Below, piece after piece: positions 6,919 to 16,394 of a DNA stretch of 64,000 nt. The stretch comes from Solimonas marina (GTDB lineage: Bacteria > Pseudomonadota > Gammaproteobacteria > Nevskiales > Nevskiaceae), in assembly GCF_012241385.1 (NCBI RefSeq), contig NZ_JAAVXB010000016.1, forward strand, positions 22,373 through 86,372. The letters run 5' to 3'. How positions within the stretch are numbered: position 1 is the first letter of the stretch; every line of letters starts with the position of its first letter. The translations under genes and the position numbers were made by a program. The notes under the pieces are model-generated. The model did not search any database, was not told the DNA's origin, and saw only the letters and a list, made by a program, of their open reading frames with translations.

Positions 6919-9152
6919 TTGCCGTTCGACGACGAGTCGTCGCTCGATGACTTCTTTTTACCGAACAGGAACTCGCCGAGCTTCTTCTGGATCTCGTCCT
7001 TGTGCTTGTCGATCTCTTCGTTGACGCGGGCCTTGGCTTTTTCGCGCACTGCGGCGGCGAGGTCGATCTTGTATTTCGGCTTCCAGATGCTGCCGGTCAG
7101 ATGGATCGGGATCGTCACGCCGTTGAGATCGGACAGATCCTTGCCGCCCTGACCCTTGCTGGTCTCGACGATCGACGGCTTGGCCGTGTAGTCGAGCGTT
7201 TCGGTGACGAGGTTGATGTCGCCGCTGCCGCCGACGCGGAACAGCGGGCTCGCGGCATCGAGATCGTCGCTGTGCAGCACGCCGTCGTTGAGCTTGCCGC
7301 TGACGCTGATCGACGCGAAGTCGGTAACCGGCGCGCTGTCCTCGGTGTAGTTGAGATTGCCGGCGAGCGCCGCCTGCGCCTTGCGGATCAGGTAGCCGAG
7401 GTTGAAGCCCTTGACGGCGCCGTTCTTCGCCGACGCAGCAACACTGCCGTCCAGTGTCTTGCGCAGCGCGCCGACGGTCTTGCCGTGCGCGACGAGATCG
7501 GCGCTGAAATCGGCCGTACCACTGATGGAGTCCTTGCCGGTGAAGTCCTTCAGGAACGGTCCTGCCTGGAACGACGAGAGCTTCGTCGTCACGGCGAAGC
7601 CCGGCGACGCGCCCGGCGTATAGCGGTGGCTCAGCGACACGCTGCCGCCATAGAGTTTCGCGCTCAGGCTCTGCGCCTTCACGGCGGAGAGGCCGTGGCC
7701 CGACAGCTTGAGGCGGATGTCGGACAGCTTGAGGTTCTTGATCTTCAGGCTCGCGAGATCGGCCGTGCCGTCGACGTTGAGCTTGTTGAGCGCATCGACC
7801 GGCAGCTCGATGTCGTTGATGTTCTCGGTCTCGCCGGACGCCGTCTGCACCTTGCCGTCCTCCTTCGCCGGCGGCGGCAGGTAGCGGTCGGCGTCGAGGT
7901 TGTCGATCTGCAGGCCGAACGAGGCGGCCTGGGTCTTGAAGTCGGTGACGGCGACCTGGCCCTTGATCTTCGTCTGGTCGAGCGTGATCAGCAGATTCTG
8001 CAGGCTCGCGCTGTTCGCCGTCGCGTCGAGCTGTGCGTTCATGCTCGCCTCGGACAGCGCTTTCGGGTCGGCCGTGTTGAGCTTGACGCCGAACGTTTCA
8101 AGCAGCTTGCGCGGGCTGAACGCCGAAACCGAGATCGGTCCCTGGAAATGCGGCTTGCCGCCGGCCAGGCCGCTGCCCTTGATGTTGGTCGCCAGCGTCA
8201 GGTCGGCGGCCTGCAGCTTGCCGTGCTGCAGACCGAACGTGCCGTCCTTCGCGTTGTACGCGACTTCGCCGCCGAAGGTGACGGTCTGCTTGCCGTTCGG
8301 AATCGAATCGCCGCTGACGGTCGTTTCCATCGTCAGCGCGTTGAGATTGAAGACCTGCGCGGCCAGATCGGCGACGAGACGCGTCTTCACCGTCGTGTCG
8401 AGGTCGAGGCCGGCGGCCTTGCCCTTGACCGTCAGCTTCAGGCCGTCGGTGTCGAGCTTCTGCGTCTTGAAGTCCGGCTTGAACGTGCCGCCGAGCGCGA
8501 TGTCGACCTGCGCGGCAGGCGCTTTCGAGATCACCGTCGTCGACATGTCGATGTCGAACGGGTCGTGCATGTTCAGTGCGCCCGTCTTCAGGTGCATCTT
8601 CTGCAGCTCGTAATGTGCGCCGCCCTGCGCATCGTCGTAGACGACCGCGCCGTCATCGACGGTGATGCCGCCGACATTGATGTCGTCGAACGTGAACTGG
8701 GTGCTGGCTTTCGCCTCCACCGGCGCCTGTTCGGGCTTTTGTTTCTGACGGTCGATCAGGTCCTGCCAGTTCGTCACGCCGCTTTTGTTCTTCGCCAGAT
8801 TCACGTGCAGGCCGTCGAGGGCCACGCCGTCGACTTCGATCTGCTTGTCGAACAGCAGCGGCAGCAGCTTGACGCCGACGCGGACCTGATGGACTTCGGC
8901 GAACGGCGTGTCGCCGAAGCCGGCAGCGTTGCCGAGCCTGGCGTCGGACAACTGGACCGCGAGCCACGGGAAGACGCTCAGCTTGATGTCGCCGAGCACG
9001 AATTCGCGACCGGTCGCCTGCTTGACCTCGTCCTGGATCTTTCCGCGGTAGTCGTTGGGGTCGAAGATCATGACCGCGGCGATCAGCGCAGCAATCACCA
9101 GCACGACAAGGCTGCCGAGGACCAGCAGGACGATTTTCAGAGGCTTGGCCAT
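6915..9152 (-). CDS. AsmA-family inner-membrane protein
   Basis: 745 aa. One N-terminal membrane anchor (about residues 5-30) is followed by the family signature FDPNDYR and a long periplasmic beta-rich region, ending in an AsmA C-terminal segment (GFNLGYLIRKAQAAL, then ...SLLFRVGGSGDINL-type repeats) and a Lys/Ser-rich tail. AsmA-like proteins are thought to bridge inner and outer membranes and move phospholipids. It is the first gene of the chain reaching yggX. Confidence 0.9.
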   Translation of the reverse strand: MAKPLKIVLLVLGSLVVLVIAALIAAVMIFDPNDYRGKIQDEVKQATGREFVLGDIKLSVFPWLAVQLSDARLGNAAGFGDTPFAEVHQVRVGVKLLPLLFDKQIEVDGVALDGLHVNLAKNKSGVTNWQDLIDRQKQKPEQAPVEAKASTQFTFDDINVGGITVDDGAVVYDDAQGGAHYELQKMHLKTGALNMHDPFDIDMSTTVISKAPAAQVDIALGGTFKPDFKTQKLDTDGLKLTVKGKAAGLDLDTTVKTRLVADLAAQVFNLNALTMETTVSGDSIPNGKQTVTFGGEVAYNAKDGTFGLQHGKLQAADLTLATNIKGSGLAGGKPHFQGPISVSAFSPRKLLETFGVKLNTADPKALSEASMNAQLDATANSASLQNLLITLDQTKIKGQVAVTDFKTQAASFGLQIDNLDADRYLPPPAKEDGKVQTASGETENINDIELPVDALNKLNVDGTADLASLKIKNLKLSDIRLKLSGHGLSAVKAQSLSAKLYGGSVSLSHRYTPGASPGFAVTTKLSSFQAGPFLKDFTGKDSISGTADFSADLVAHGKTVGALRKTLDGSVAASAKNGAVKGFNLGYLIRKAQAALAGNLNYTEDSAPVTDFASISVSGKLNDGVLHSDDLDAASPLFRVGGSGDINLVTETLDYTAKPSIVETSKGQGGKDLSDLNGVTIPIHLTGSIWKPKYKIDLAAAVREKAKARVNEEIDKHKDEIQKKLGEFLFGKKKSSSDDSSSNGN

Positions 9153-9236
9153 GGGCGGGGTCTCATGGAGGGCCGGTTCTCGCGCGAAGCAGCCACAAGT
9201 GTAGGGAAAAAGATCGACTTGACGATGAACGTGGCC

Positions 9237-9449
9237 TCAGCCGCCGCCGATGGCCTGCACGATCAGGATTTCGTCGCCGGCCTTCAACGACGGTTCGGTA
9301 TGTCTTGAGCGCGGCACGATGTCGCCGTTGACCTCGACCGCGACCCGGCGCCCGGCCAGATCCAGCGCCTGCAGCAGCGCCGAAATGCTCATCGCGGCCG
9401 GCAGGGGCCGGGGCTCGCCGTTGACGCGGATTTGCGGTGCGCTCGACAT
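9237..9449 (-). CDS. thiS: Sulfur carrier protein ThiS
   Basis: 70 aa from the ATG at 9449 (an upstream in-frame ATG at 9467 would add 6 residues). The beta-grasp core starts IRVNGEPRPLP, has the conserved VAVEVNGDIVPRS strand, and ends in the di-glycine tail (AIGGG) that is adenylated and thiocarboxylated for thiazole synthesis. Its partner thiG is 27 kb away at 36043, whereas the two are adjacent in many relatives. Confidence 0.92.
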   Translation of the reverse strand: MSSAPQIRVNGEPRPLPAAMSISALLQALDLAGRRVAVEVNGDIVPRSRHTEPSLKAGDEILIVQAIGGG

Positions 9450-9541
9450 AGGTCCATTTTCAGGCATCGGGGCGCCAATGGTCTCCGCTTGCGCCGTTCA
9501 CTTCAACGTCGGGAGCGTCGGGGGCGGCGGCCCGGACAGCG

Positions 9542-9567
9542 AAAAGCCCCGCCGCGGCGGGGCTTTT
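9542..9567 (-). terminator. Terminator downstream of the CsbD-like gene
   Basis: AAAAGCCCCGCC GC GGCGGGGCTTTT: a perfect GC-rich stem with A and T tracts on the two sides, able to end transcription in either direction. It lies between the CsbD-like gene and thiS. Confidence 0.8.
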
Positions 9568-9591
9568 CAGGAGCCGGAGGACGGCGGCGGC

Positions 9592-9888
9592 TCAGTGCTT
9601 GCGGACGTCCTGCCATTTCTCGCGGATCGCTTCGGCCGCCCCTTTGACGGTGTCGGCGGCATCGTCGATCTTCGCTTTCACGTTGCCCTTGACCTCTTCG
9701 GCGCGGCCCTCGGCACGCTGGCGGGTACCTTCGGCGGCCATTTCGCGGTCGTCGATGGCATCGCCGACTTTCTCACGTACCTTGCCGGCGACCTGCTTGG
9801 TCTTGCCGCGCGCGCGGTCGGCCTCGGCACTGTGACGTGCCTGATCGACCGCCGACTGTGTTTCACGCTTGGCCTGATTGGTGTCCAT
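9592..9888 (-). CDS. CsbD-family stress-response protein
   Basis: 98 aa, highly charged and entirely helical. It contains two CsbD-like units: RARGKTKQVAGKVREKVGD and, later, EEVKGNVKAKIDDAADT. CsbD proteins are small general-stress proteins of unknown mechanism, often controlled by a stress sigma factor. The start at 9888 gives MDTNQAKRE; longer upstream extensions are not supported because their residue composition is antisense-like. Confidence 0.85.
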   Translation of the reverse strand: MDTNQAKRETQSAVDQARHSAEADRARGKTKQVAGKVREKVGDAIDDREMAAEGTRQRAEGRAEEVKGNVKAKIDDAADTVKGAAEAIREKWQDVRKH

Positions 9889-10098
9889 GGCGTTGCTCCG
9901 GTTGACGGCGCAAATCCCGGAAACGGGATTCCGCCGGGAATTGAAGGCAACGTCATGGTGAACGATAGGCTCTGAATCGGCCGTTAACCTCTCCCGTGCC
10001 AAGGCATCCGTGGCGGGGCGCCGGGTCGCGATGTTCCGGCACGCGGACCGAGCGGCTATGCTGAACGCTGAGATCAGAACAAGAACGAGGAGAGTCCG

Positions 10099-10890
10099 AT
10101 GCCGTATGCCGCCGTCAATGGCCAGAATCTGTACTACGAGGACAGCGGATCGACGAGGCCCGTCGTCGTGTTCTCGCACGGCCTGCTGATGGATCACGAG
10201 ATGTTCGCTCCCCAGGTCGACGCGCTGCGCGAACGCTATCGCTGCATCGTCTGGGACGAGCGCGGGCACGGGCTGACGGCCGGCGGGACGCTCGCGCCGT
10301 TCTCGTACTACGACTCGGCCGACGATCTGGTCGCGCTGCTCGACCATCTCGGCATCGAATCCGCCGTGCTCGCCGGCATGAGCCAGGGCGGCTATCTTTC
10401 CCTGCGCTGTGCGCTGCGGCATCCGCAGCGCGTGCGGGCGCTGGTGCTGATCGACACGCAGGCGCAGACGGAGGACGCGACGAAGACGGCCGGCTACCGG
10501 CAGATGATCGACGTCTGGGCACAACAGGGCCTGCCGCAGCCGGTCGCCGACACGATCGCGCAGATCATTCTGGGTGCGGGCTGGGCCGGCGCTGCGGTCT
10601 GGCAGGACAAATGGCGCGGCTGGCAGCCGCACAATCTGCTCGGCTGCTTCCAGGCGCTCGTCTCGCGCGACGACGTCAGTGACCGCCTGCGCGACATCGA
10701 GGTTCCGGCGCTGGTCGTCCATGGCGAAGCCGATGCGGCGATCGCGCTCGATCGCGCGCGCGATATGGCCGGCCGCCTCCCGGACGCGGAACTGGTCGTC
10801 GTGCCGGGCGCCGGTCACGCGGCGAATCTCACGAATCCGCAGCCGGTGAATGCCGCGATCCTGCGCTTTCTGGAGGCGCTGGACGACTGA
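10099..10890 (+). CDS. Alpha/beta-fold hydrolase
   Basis: 263 aa with a good ribosome site (GAGGAG). The fold markers are HG in FSHGLLMD (oxyanion hole), the nucleophile elbow GMSQGG (Ser about residue 94), an acid in GEADAAIA and the catalytic His in GAGHAAN. It resembles 3-oxoadipate enol-lactonase and haloperoxidase-like hydrolases, but the substrate cannot be read from sequence. It is divergent from the CsbD-like gene. Confidence 0.88.
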   Translation: MPYAAVNGQNLYYEDSGSTRPVVVFSHGLLMDHEMFAPQVDALRERYRCIVWDERGHGLTAGGTLAPFSYYDSADDLVALLDHLGIESAVLAGMSQGGYLSLRCALRHPQRVRALVLIDTQAQTEDATKTAGYRQMIDVWAQQGLPQPVADTIAQIILGAGWAGAAVWQDKWRGWQPHNLLGCFQALVSRDDVSDRLRDIEVPALVVHGEADAAIALDRARDMAGRLPDAELVVVPGAGHAANLTNPQPVNAAILRFLEALDD

Positions 10891-11023
10891 TCGGCAGCGC
10901 CTGTCTTCCTCAGGCCGATGACGAACGCGCGGCACGATCCCGCGTCTGGAGTCGTCAAGACTTGATGGGCAGATGGCCGGCGACCTCCGAAGTGAGGTCT
11001 GGCACGTACTTGCTGTCCGCCGT

Positions 11024-12070
11024 TCAGTGCCTGCTTCCGACGGGGGGCCGTCGTACGCGTTCGCGGAATTCGCTCGGACTGCAGTTCGCCTGTACGCGAA
11101 AGGCGCGCGTGAAATTGGAAAGGCTGGTATAGCCGAGGGAATAGGCGATCTCCGTCACGCTCTGGCTTCCGCCCAGAAGCCGGGCGCAGGCGAGTTCGTA
11201 ATGAACTGTTGCCGCGAGATCCCGGTACGCCGTCCCTTCGTGCTGGAGATATCGCGCCAGAGTCCGCGAAGAAAGATTGAGAAGCCTTGCCATTTCGTCC
11301 AAAGAAGGGCCGCCGTTGCCGACCTCGCGCAGCGTCATCGTCACCCATTCGGAATATCGCTTTTCGCTGCTCAGATGAGGCAGGCGGGCCTGGCAGCGCT
11401 CTTCGGCGACCTTGAGTGCGTTGGCGTCCGACATGGGCATCCGATAACGGCAGAAATCGGCGCCGAAGATCAGCGACACGCCGGGCTCCGGCAACGCGCC
11501 GAAGAAGCATTTGACGTCGCGAAGCGATCGGTAGCGTTCTCCATGGCGCGGCTCTTCAGTGGAGAATTCGATGCGGAGCGGCGGCGCACCGCCCTGTATC
11601 ATGTCTTTGACATCCCGAAGCGCAGCCATCGCGATCACTTCGAGGTGGAAGGCGAGGGCACGGTGGCTCATCGCGATCACAGGGCGAAAGTGCAGTTCGC
11701 CGCGGTCCGGTTTGCCGACGTATTTCATCTTGAAGCTCGGCATCACCAGACGAAAGTATCGAGCGACGAAGCGGATGGCGTCCTCGATCGTGGGGCTGGC
11801 GAGCATGCCGAAGCCGACGATGCTGTGAGTGCTGAGCGTCAGCAATTCTCCGAGCTCGAAGCCGAGGTCGTACCGTCCCGTCAGTCGTTCGACAACCGTA
11901 ATCAGGCGCTCGACCTGCGAATAGCGCAAATTGGAATCCGGCGCGTCAAATGCGTCCGGCGTCAGTGACATCTGCGCAAGCGCGTCGCGCAGCCGGAACC
12001 CATGCCGGATCAGTACGTCGTCGAGGCGCTGGTAGTAGCGCGCCGGTACCAAGAGATCTTGTCTGGCCAT
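11024..12070 (-). CDS. AraC-family regulator, probable activator of alkB
   Basis: 348 aa. The N-terminal half is an Arabinose_bd-type (PF12625-like) ligand domain (VERLTGRYDLGFELGE). The C-terminal 90 residues are an AraC double helix-turn-helix (SLDEMARLLNLSSRTLARYL, then VTEIAYSLGYTSLSNFTRAF). It is divergent from the alkB-rubredoxin gene with a 124-nt shared region holding a perfect palindrome, so local control of alkB is likely. The ligand could be an alkane, an alkanol or a fatty acid; that is inference. Confidence 0.93.
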   Translation of the reverse strand: MARQDLLVPARYYQRLDDVLIRHGFRLRDALAQMSLTPDAFDAPDSNLRYSQVERLITVVERLTGRYDLGFELGELLTLSTHSIVGFGMLASPTIEDAIRFVARYFRLVMPSFKMKYVGKPDRGELHFRPVIAMSHRALAFHLEVIAMAALRDVKDMIQGGAPPLRIEFSTEEPRHGERYRSLRDVKCFFGALPEPGVSLIFGADFCRYRMPMSDANALKVAEERCQARLPHLSSEKRYSEWVTMTLREVGNGGPSLDEMARLLNLSSRTLARYLQHEGTAYRDLAATVHYELACARLLGGSQSVTEIAYSLGYTSLSNFTRAFRVQANCSPSEFRERVRRPPVGSRH

Positions 12071-12102
12071 TGGACGGCTGCAGTTGCAGATTGGTTTGGC
12101 AG

Positions 12103-12118
12103 ATTATGAATACATAAT
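12103..12118. promoter_or_regulatory. Palindromic operator candidate between araC and alkB
   Basis: ATTATG-AATA-CATAAT is a perfect 6+4+6 inverted repeat in the AT-rich part of the divergent intergenic region, 33 nt from the regulator start and 77 nt from the alkB start. It is a likely regulator site and overlaps where a promoter would be. Confidence 0.5.
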
Positions 12119-12179
12119 GTCAAAAAAAGATAACGGGTGTCTTCCGTCTCGTCTCTAGGATGTGCCGCAGCGGTACACA

Positions 12180-12227
12180 TATAAGGAGGAGACCATGAGC
12201 CTTTATAAGGAGGAGACCATGAGCCTT
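12180..12227 (+). repeat. Tandem duplication of the alkB ribosome site and start codon
   Basis: A 24-nt unit (TATAAGGAGGAGACCATGAG plus CCTT) occurs twice in direct tandem, 12180-12203 and 12204-12227, with no mismatch. Each unit has a strong AAGGAGGAG Shine-Dalgarno sequence and an ATG, and the two ATGs (12195 and 12219) are in the same frame, 8 codons apart. The gene therefore has two identical translation starts. Confidence 0.95.
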
Positions 12228-13667
12228 GGCGCCGCTGCGGCGAGTAGTGGGGAGGGATCGCTCAGCTGGAAGGACGGTAAACGTCGGCTGTGGCTGCTGA
12301 GTCCGGCCCTGCCGGTTCTGGGCGCGCTCCTGCTTTTCCTGGCATACGAGTTCGATGCCGGCGTCCTGTACTGGGGCTTCTTCTTCGTCTTCTATGCGTT
12401 GGTTCCGCTGCTCGATTTCCTGATCGGTACCGATCGGGTCAATCCTCCGGAAGCGGCGGTCACGCAACTGGTCGCGGACCGTTATTACCGCATCATCATC
12501 TACGCCTATATCCCCAGCCAGTACGCGGTCACGATTTTCGGCGCGTGGCTTGCCGTCAACGGCGGTCTGCTCTGGTGGGAAATGCTGGGGCTCGTCGTCT
12601 CGGTCGGCATGGTCAACGGCATCGGCATCAACACGGCGCACGAACTCGGACACAAGACCGGCTCCGCAGAGCGCTGGCTGGCGAAGGTCGCATTGGCGCC
12701 GGTGGCCTACGGACATTTCTTTATCGAGCATAACAAGGGCCACCATAAGAACGTGGCGACGCCGAATGACCCGGCCAGCTCGAAGATGGGCGAAACTTTC
12801 TGGCGGTTTCTTCCGCGAACCATGATCGGCAGCCTGCGTTCGGCGTGGTCGATCGAAAAGCTGCGCTTGGCTCGAAAGGGCAGGTCGGCATGGTCGCTCG
12901 ACAACGAAAACCTGCAGGCCTGGATGATGTCCGTCGCTCTGTTCGGCGCGCTTGCGATATGGCTCGGCCCCTGGGTACTGCTGTTCCTGTTTGCGCAGGC
13001 CTTGTACGGCGCCACATTGCTCGAGGTGGTGAACTATCTCGAGCATTACGGCCTGCTGCGGCAGCTCGAAGCCAGCGGCCGTCGCGAGCGCTGCCGGCCG
13101 TGGCACTCCTGGAACAGCAATCACATCGTGACGAATCTGGTGCTGTATCAGCTGCAGCGGCATTCGGACCATCACGCCAATCCCACACGGCGCTATCAGG
13201 CGCTGAGGCATTTCGACAATTGCCCCCAATTGCCTTCGGGCTACGCGTCGATGCTGCTGGTCGCCTATCTGCCGCCGTTGTGGTTCCGCATCATGGATCC
13301 CTTGGTCGTGGCGCACTACGAGGGGGATCTGACGAGGGCGAATCTCCTGCCTTCACGTCGCGAGGCACTGATCCGGAAGTGGATGGGGGACGCGAAGTCC
13401 ACGGTTCCCGTCATGGCGCCGGCCCGGCGGTCCGCAGCGTGTTCCGGCGTTCAGAAAGTTTCCGAAACCGCGTCCTACCGGTGCCCGAACTGCAGCTATA
13501 CCTACGATCCTTCGTCCGGGTGTCCGTCCGAGGGGATTCCCGCGGGAACCGCCTGGCGCCGGGTGCCGGATGACTGGAGCTGTCCGGACTGCGCGGTCCG
13601 CGACAAGGTGGATTTCGTTCCCGTCGAAAGGACTGCCGATCCGGCAGGCGCCCTGGCATTCGGGTGA
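12195..13667 (+). CDS. alkB: Alkane 1-monooxygenase AlkB fused to rubredoxin
   Basis: 490 aa from the first ATG, 482 from the second. Membrane segments cover most of the first 290 residues. The di-iron His clusters are all visible: HELGHK (about 149-154), EHNKGHHK (about 178-185), LEHYG and RHSDHHANP (about 322-330). A linker leads to a rubredoxin domain (about 428-478) with CPNC and CPDC iron ligands and the DDWSCP motif. The enzyme hydroxylates n-alkanes at the terminal carbon in the inner membrane; the fused rubredoxin supplies electrons, so only a rubredoxin reductase is needed from elsewhere. Two identical tandem ribosome-site and start units precede the gene. Confidence 0.97.
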   Translation: MSLYKEETMSLGAAAASSGEGSLSWKDGKRRLWLLSPALPVLGALLLFLAYEFDAGVLYWGFFFVFYALVPLLDFLIGTDRVNPPEAAVTQLVADRYYRIIIYAYIPSQYAVTIFGAWLAVNGGLLWWEMLGLVVSVGMVNGIGINTAHELGHKTGSAERWLAKVALAPVAYGHFFIEHNKGHHKNVATPNDPASSKMGETFWRFLPRTMIGSLRSAWSIEKLRLARKGRSAWSLDNENLQAWMMSVALFGALAIWLGPWVLLFLFAQALYGATLLEVVNYLEHYGLLRQLEASGRRERCRPWHSWNSNHIVTNLVLYQLQRHSDHHANPTRRYQALRHFDNCPQLPSGYASMLLVAYLPPLWFRIMDPLVVAHYEGDLTRANLLPSRREALIRKWMGDAKSTVPVMAPARRSAACSGVQKVSETASYRCPNCSYTYDPSSGCPSEGIPAGTAWRRVPDDWSCPDCAVRDKVDFVPVERTADPAGALAFG

Positions 13668-13775
13668 TGCCCGGAGATCCGATCCGATAGGAGAACAGAG
13701 AGACGTGACCCCGGGGAACAGGGGCGCGCAAGTTTTTTAGAAAGATAGAGCCGGAAGGCCGATTGGGGGAGAAGT

Positions 13776-16349
13776 ATGCGATGCGAAATAAGAGTGCCGC
13801 GTGCACTAGGCACGGCGGTGCGCTGGATGACTGCTGCTTACATGGCTTGCTTGCCTCTTGCGGGGCTTGCCGCATCCACGAACTTCGACCTGTTCGACGA
13901 CGTGGTGCAGATACACAGCAACACGACGTTCATCACCGGTCTGTCCGTTCGCACTGAAAAGCAGCGCACCCGTTCGATCGGAAAGAACAATCTCAATCCG
14001 GACGTATGCGGGCGAACCGCTGACGGAAAGGTCTGGTATCAGGACTGCCAGGGCCTGTTCCGGGATCAGACTTTCATGGCGCAGCATCTGGCCGATGCGC
14101 CCGGCCAGTTCAGCGACAATTTCGATCACGGCGATCTGAACTACAAGCAGTGGGACATCACGCAGAGCGGCTTGCGGATCAATCAGGATCTGCAGATGAC
14201 CTACAAGGGATGGACGCTGTTCGCGAAAGCGATCGCCTATTACGATCCGGTGAATGACAATTTCACCGAATATCATCCCAACGAGATAACCCGCTCGAAC
14301 TATCAGCAGGTCGGCTATCTGTCGACGACCGGCACGGAAATCATCCGCGCAGGGCAGAATCTGTCCATTCTGAGTCCGCTGATTTCGGCGCTGCCGCTAG
14401 GCAACAACATCGTAACGCAGCTGCTCTCGAACCCTCTGGCCGTTCCGGGCTTCGGCGTGCGCAGCGACTCCACGCCGTGTCCGGCGAATCGAAATCCTTC
14501 CGGGGAGCCGTGCGGCATCGTTTACGGGCGCGGCGGTGTCGTGCGATCGAAGCGGCGCGACAAGGAGACGCTGCGGGAGATCGGTCTCGGGCTGCAGCTG
14601 CTCGACCTGAATCTGACCGGAGACATCCCGCTGGGCGCGCAGCGCAGCCTGCATGTCCGCGTGGGGCGTCAGCAGGTCATCTGGGGCGAATCGACGCTGG
14701 AGTTCTTCGACTCCATCAACGTCATGAATGCGCCGAATCTCAATAACTTTTTCCGTCTCGGCGGAAACGGGCTCGACGACTTCTACCAGCCGATCAACGC
14801 TGTTTCGCTCGGCACGACCTTGAGCGATACGCTGTCGGCATCTGGCTGGTATGCCTTGGAATTCGAGCCGATCGAATTGCCGGCGGAAGGCGGTTTCTAT
14901 TCGCCCGTCAATCTGGGGACCAAGAACGGAGGGCCCGACTATCTGACGGTAGGCTTCGGCAATACGACGCCCGATCCCGACAACGTCGGCCGCCTGCTCG
15001 ACAGTCCGTTGACGCTGATCACCAATACGGGATCCCGCGCCGTCCGGGTGCCGGATCAGGAGCCCAACGGGGAAAAGGGAAACTACGGCGTCAAATTGAG
15101 CTACCAGGCCAACTGGCTCAATAACGGGACCAACCTCAGCTTTTACTTCGCGAATTACACGTCGCGGACGCCGATGATCAGTTTCTGGTCGACGTACGAA
15201 AGCTGCGGCAAGCACGCACGCAATACCGTGGCATTCCTGCTGGCGTGTCCGGATATTCCGCTTCTGCATTCGATTCTCGGCGGCGCCAACGACCCGAACG
15301 GTCCGAAGGATTCGGCACTGGGACTGGACGGTCTGAAGTTCCAGTTTCAGTATCCGAAGAACATCAAGATGTACGGCTTCAGCTTCAACACCAGCTTTGG
15401 TGCGGTGTCGATGCAGGGCGAAGTCGCCTATCGTCCCCGGGATCCGCTGCAGGTCGATATCGTCGATCTCGCATTTGCCGGCCTGGGGCCCTCGCTGACG
15501 AGCTGCGACCAGCCGCCCGGCTGCGCCGGCAGCACGGTGGGGCTCGGCACCAAACCCGACGGCTCCGTCGGCATATACGGAAGCAGCAATTTCAAGCCTG
15601 CCGACGGCGCAGACAAGTTTCGCGACACGTTCGATCTCATCGTCGGACAACTGCCGGGCTCGGGCCGCTCGTTTCCGAACTTCATCACCCCGTATCGCGG
15701 CGGCACGATCGGCCAGAATCCCGCCAATTCGTACATCCGCGGCTGGGAATACTTCAAGACGCTGTCGCTGGACCTGGGCGCCACCTACGTCGAGGGCAAT
15801 ACGGATTTCACGCCCCGCATGATCGGTGCCGATCAGGTGATCTGGCTGTTCGAGGCCGGAGCGCGCGGCATCCTGAATCTGCCGCCGCTGGACAAGCTCG
15901 CGCTTGCGGTTCCGGGGACCTACACGAGCCCAACGGCAGGCGCCGACGGTTCCGGTGCCGACGGATCGAGACAGGCGTGCTCCACGAACGCTGCGTGCAC
16001 GTACGGTCCGGACGGCCTGCGCTTCAATCCGCACCAGGCGCCGCTCGGTCTGTATCCGACCAAATGGTCGGGCGGCATCGGCTCCGTGATTCTGATCCGT
16101 TGGGAGGATGTCCTTCCCGATATCAGCATCGATCCGCAGATCATTCTGAAGTACGACGTCTTCGGGCATTCGCCCGGCTACCTCTCGAACTATGTCAAGG
16201 GACGCCTGCTTTGGGACACGAATATCGAATTCCGGTATCGGAACAACATCAGCATGACGCTCGGCTATCAGATGTGGGCGGGCGGCGGAGACGCCAATCT
16301 CTTTCAGGACCGCGATTCCGCCAGATTGTTCTTGAAGTATTCGTTCTGA
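13776..16349 (+). CDS. DUF1302 outer-membrane protein
   Basis: 857 aa, start supported by GGGGGAGA 5 nt upstream. It has a signal peptide (cleavage near LAA/STNFD), then a long beta-rich protein with alternating aromatic residues ending in Phe (LFLKYSF), typical of an outer-membrane barrel. The VRVGRQQVIWGES motif is characteristic of DUF1302. Members commonly sit next to DUF1329 and RND genes. It is likely the outer-membrane route for a hydrophobic compound. It follows alkB by 108 nt. Confidence 0.9.
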   Translation: MRCEIRVPRALGTAVRWMTAAYMACLPLAGLAASTNFDLFDDVVQIHSNTTFITGLSVRTEKQRTRSIGKNNLNPDVCGRTADGKVWYQDCQGLFRDQTFMAQHLADAPGQFSDNFDHGDLNYKQWDITQSGLRINQDLQMTYKGWTLFAKAIAYYDPVNDNFTEYHPNEITRSNYQQVGYLSTTGTEIIRAGQNLSILSPLISALPLGNNIVTQLLSNPLAVPGFGVRSDSTPCPANRNPSGEPCGIVYGRGGVVRSKRRDKETLREIGLGLQLLDLNLTGDIPLGAQRSLHVRVGRQQVIWGESTLEFFDSINVMNAPNLNNFFRLGGNGLDDFYQPINAVSLGTTLSDTLSASGWYALEFEPIELPAEGGFYSPVNLGTKNGGPDYLTVGFGNTTPDPDNVGRLLDSPLTLITNTGSRAVRVPDQEPNGEKGNYGVKLSYQANWLNNGTNLSFYFANYTSRTPMISFWSTYESCGKHARNTVAFLLACPDIPLLHSILGGANDPNGPKDSALGLDGLKFQFQYPKNIKMYGFSFNTSFGAVSMQGEVAYRPRDPLQVDIVDLAFAGLGPSLTSCDQPPGCAGSTVGLGTKPDGSVGIYGSSNFKPADGADKFRDTFDLIVGQLPGSGRSFPNFITPYRGGTIGQNPANSYIRGWEYFKTLSLDLGATYVEGNTDFTPRMIGADQVIWLFEAGARGILNLPPLDKLALAVPGTYTSPTAGADGSGADGSRQACSTNAACTYGPDGLRFNPHQAPLGLYPTKWSGGIGSVILIRWEDVLPDISIDPQIILKYDVFGHSPGYLSNYVKGRLLWDTNIEFRYRNNISMTLGYQMWAGGGDANLFQDRDSARLFLKYSF

Positions 16350-16394
16350 TTTGCGTCAGGGCGCATTCACCCGATGTACCGAGGAGATTTTGAA

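Noticed and set aside
7002..9308. 768-codon open frame opposite asmA
   Set aside because: It is a GC-rich shadow frame without ribosome site or family; asmA is unmistakable on the other strand.
9889..10935. N-terminal extension of the CsbD-like gene to 447 aa
   Set aside because: The extension lies opposite the hydrolase gene and has antisense composition; the CsbD protein starts at 9888.
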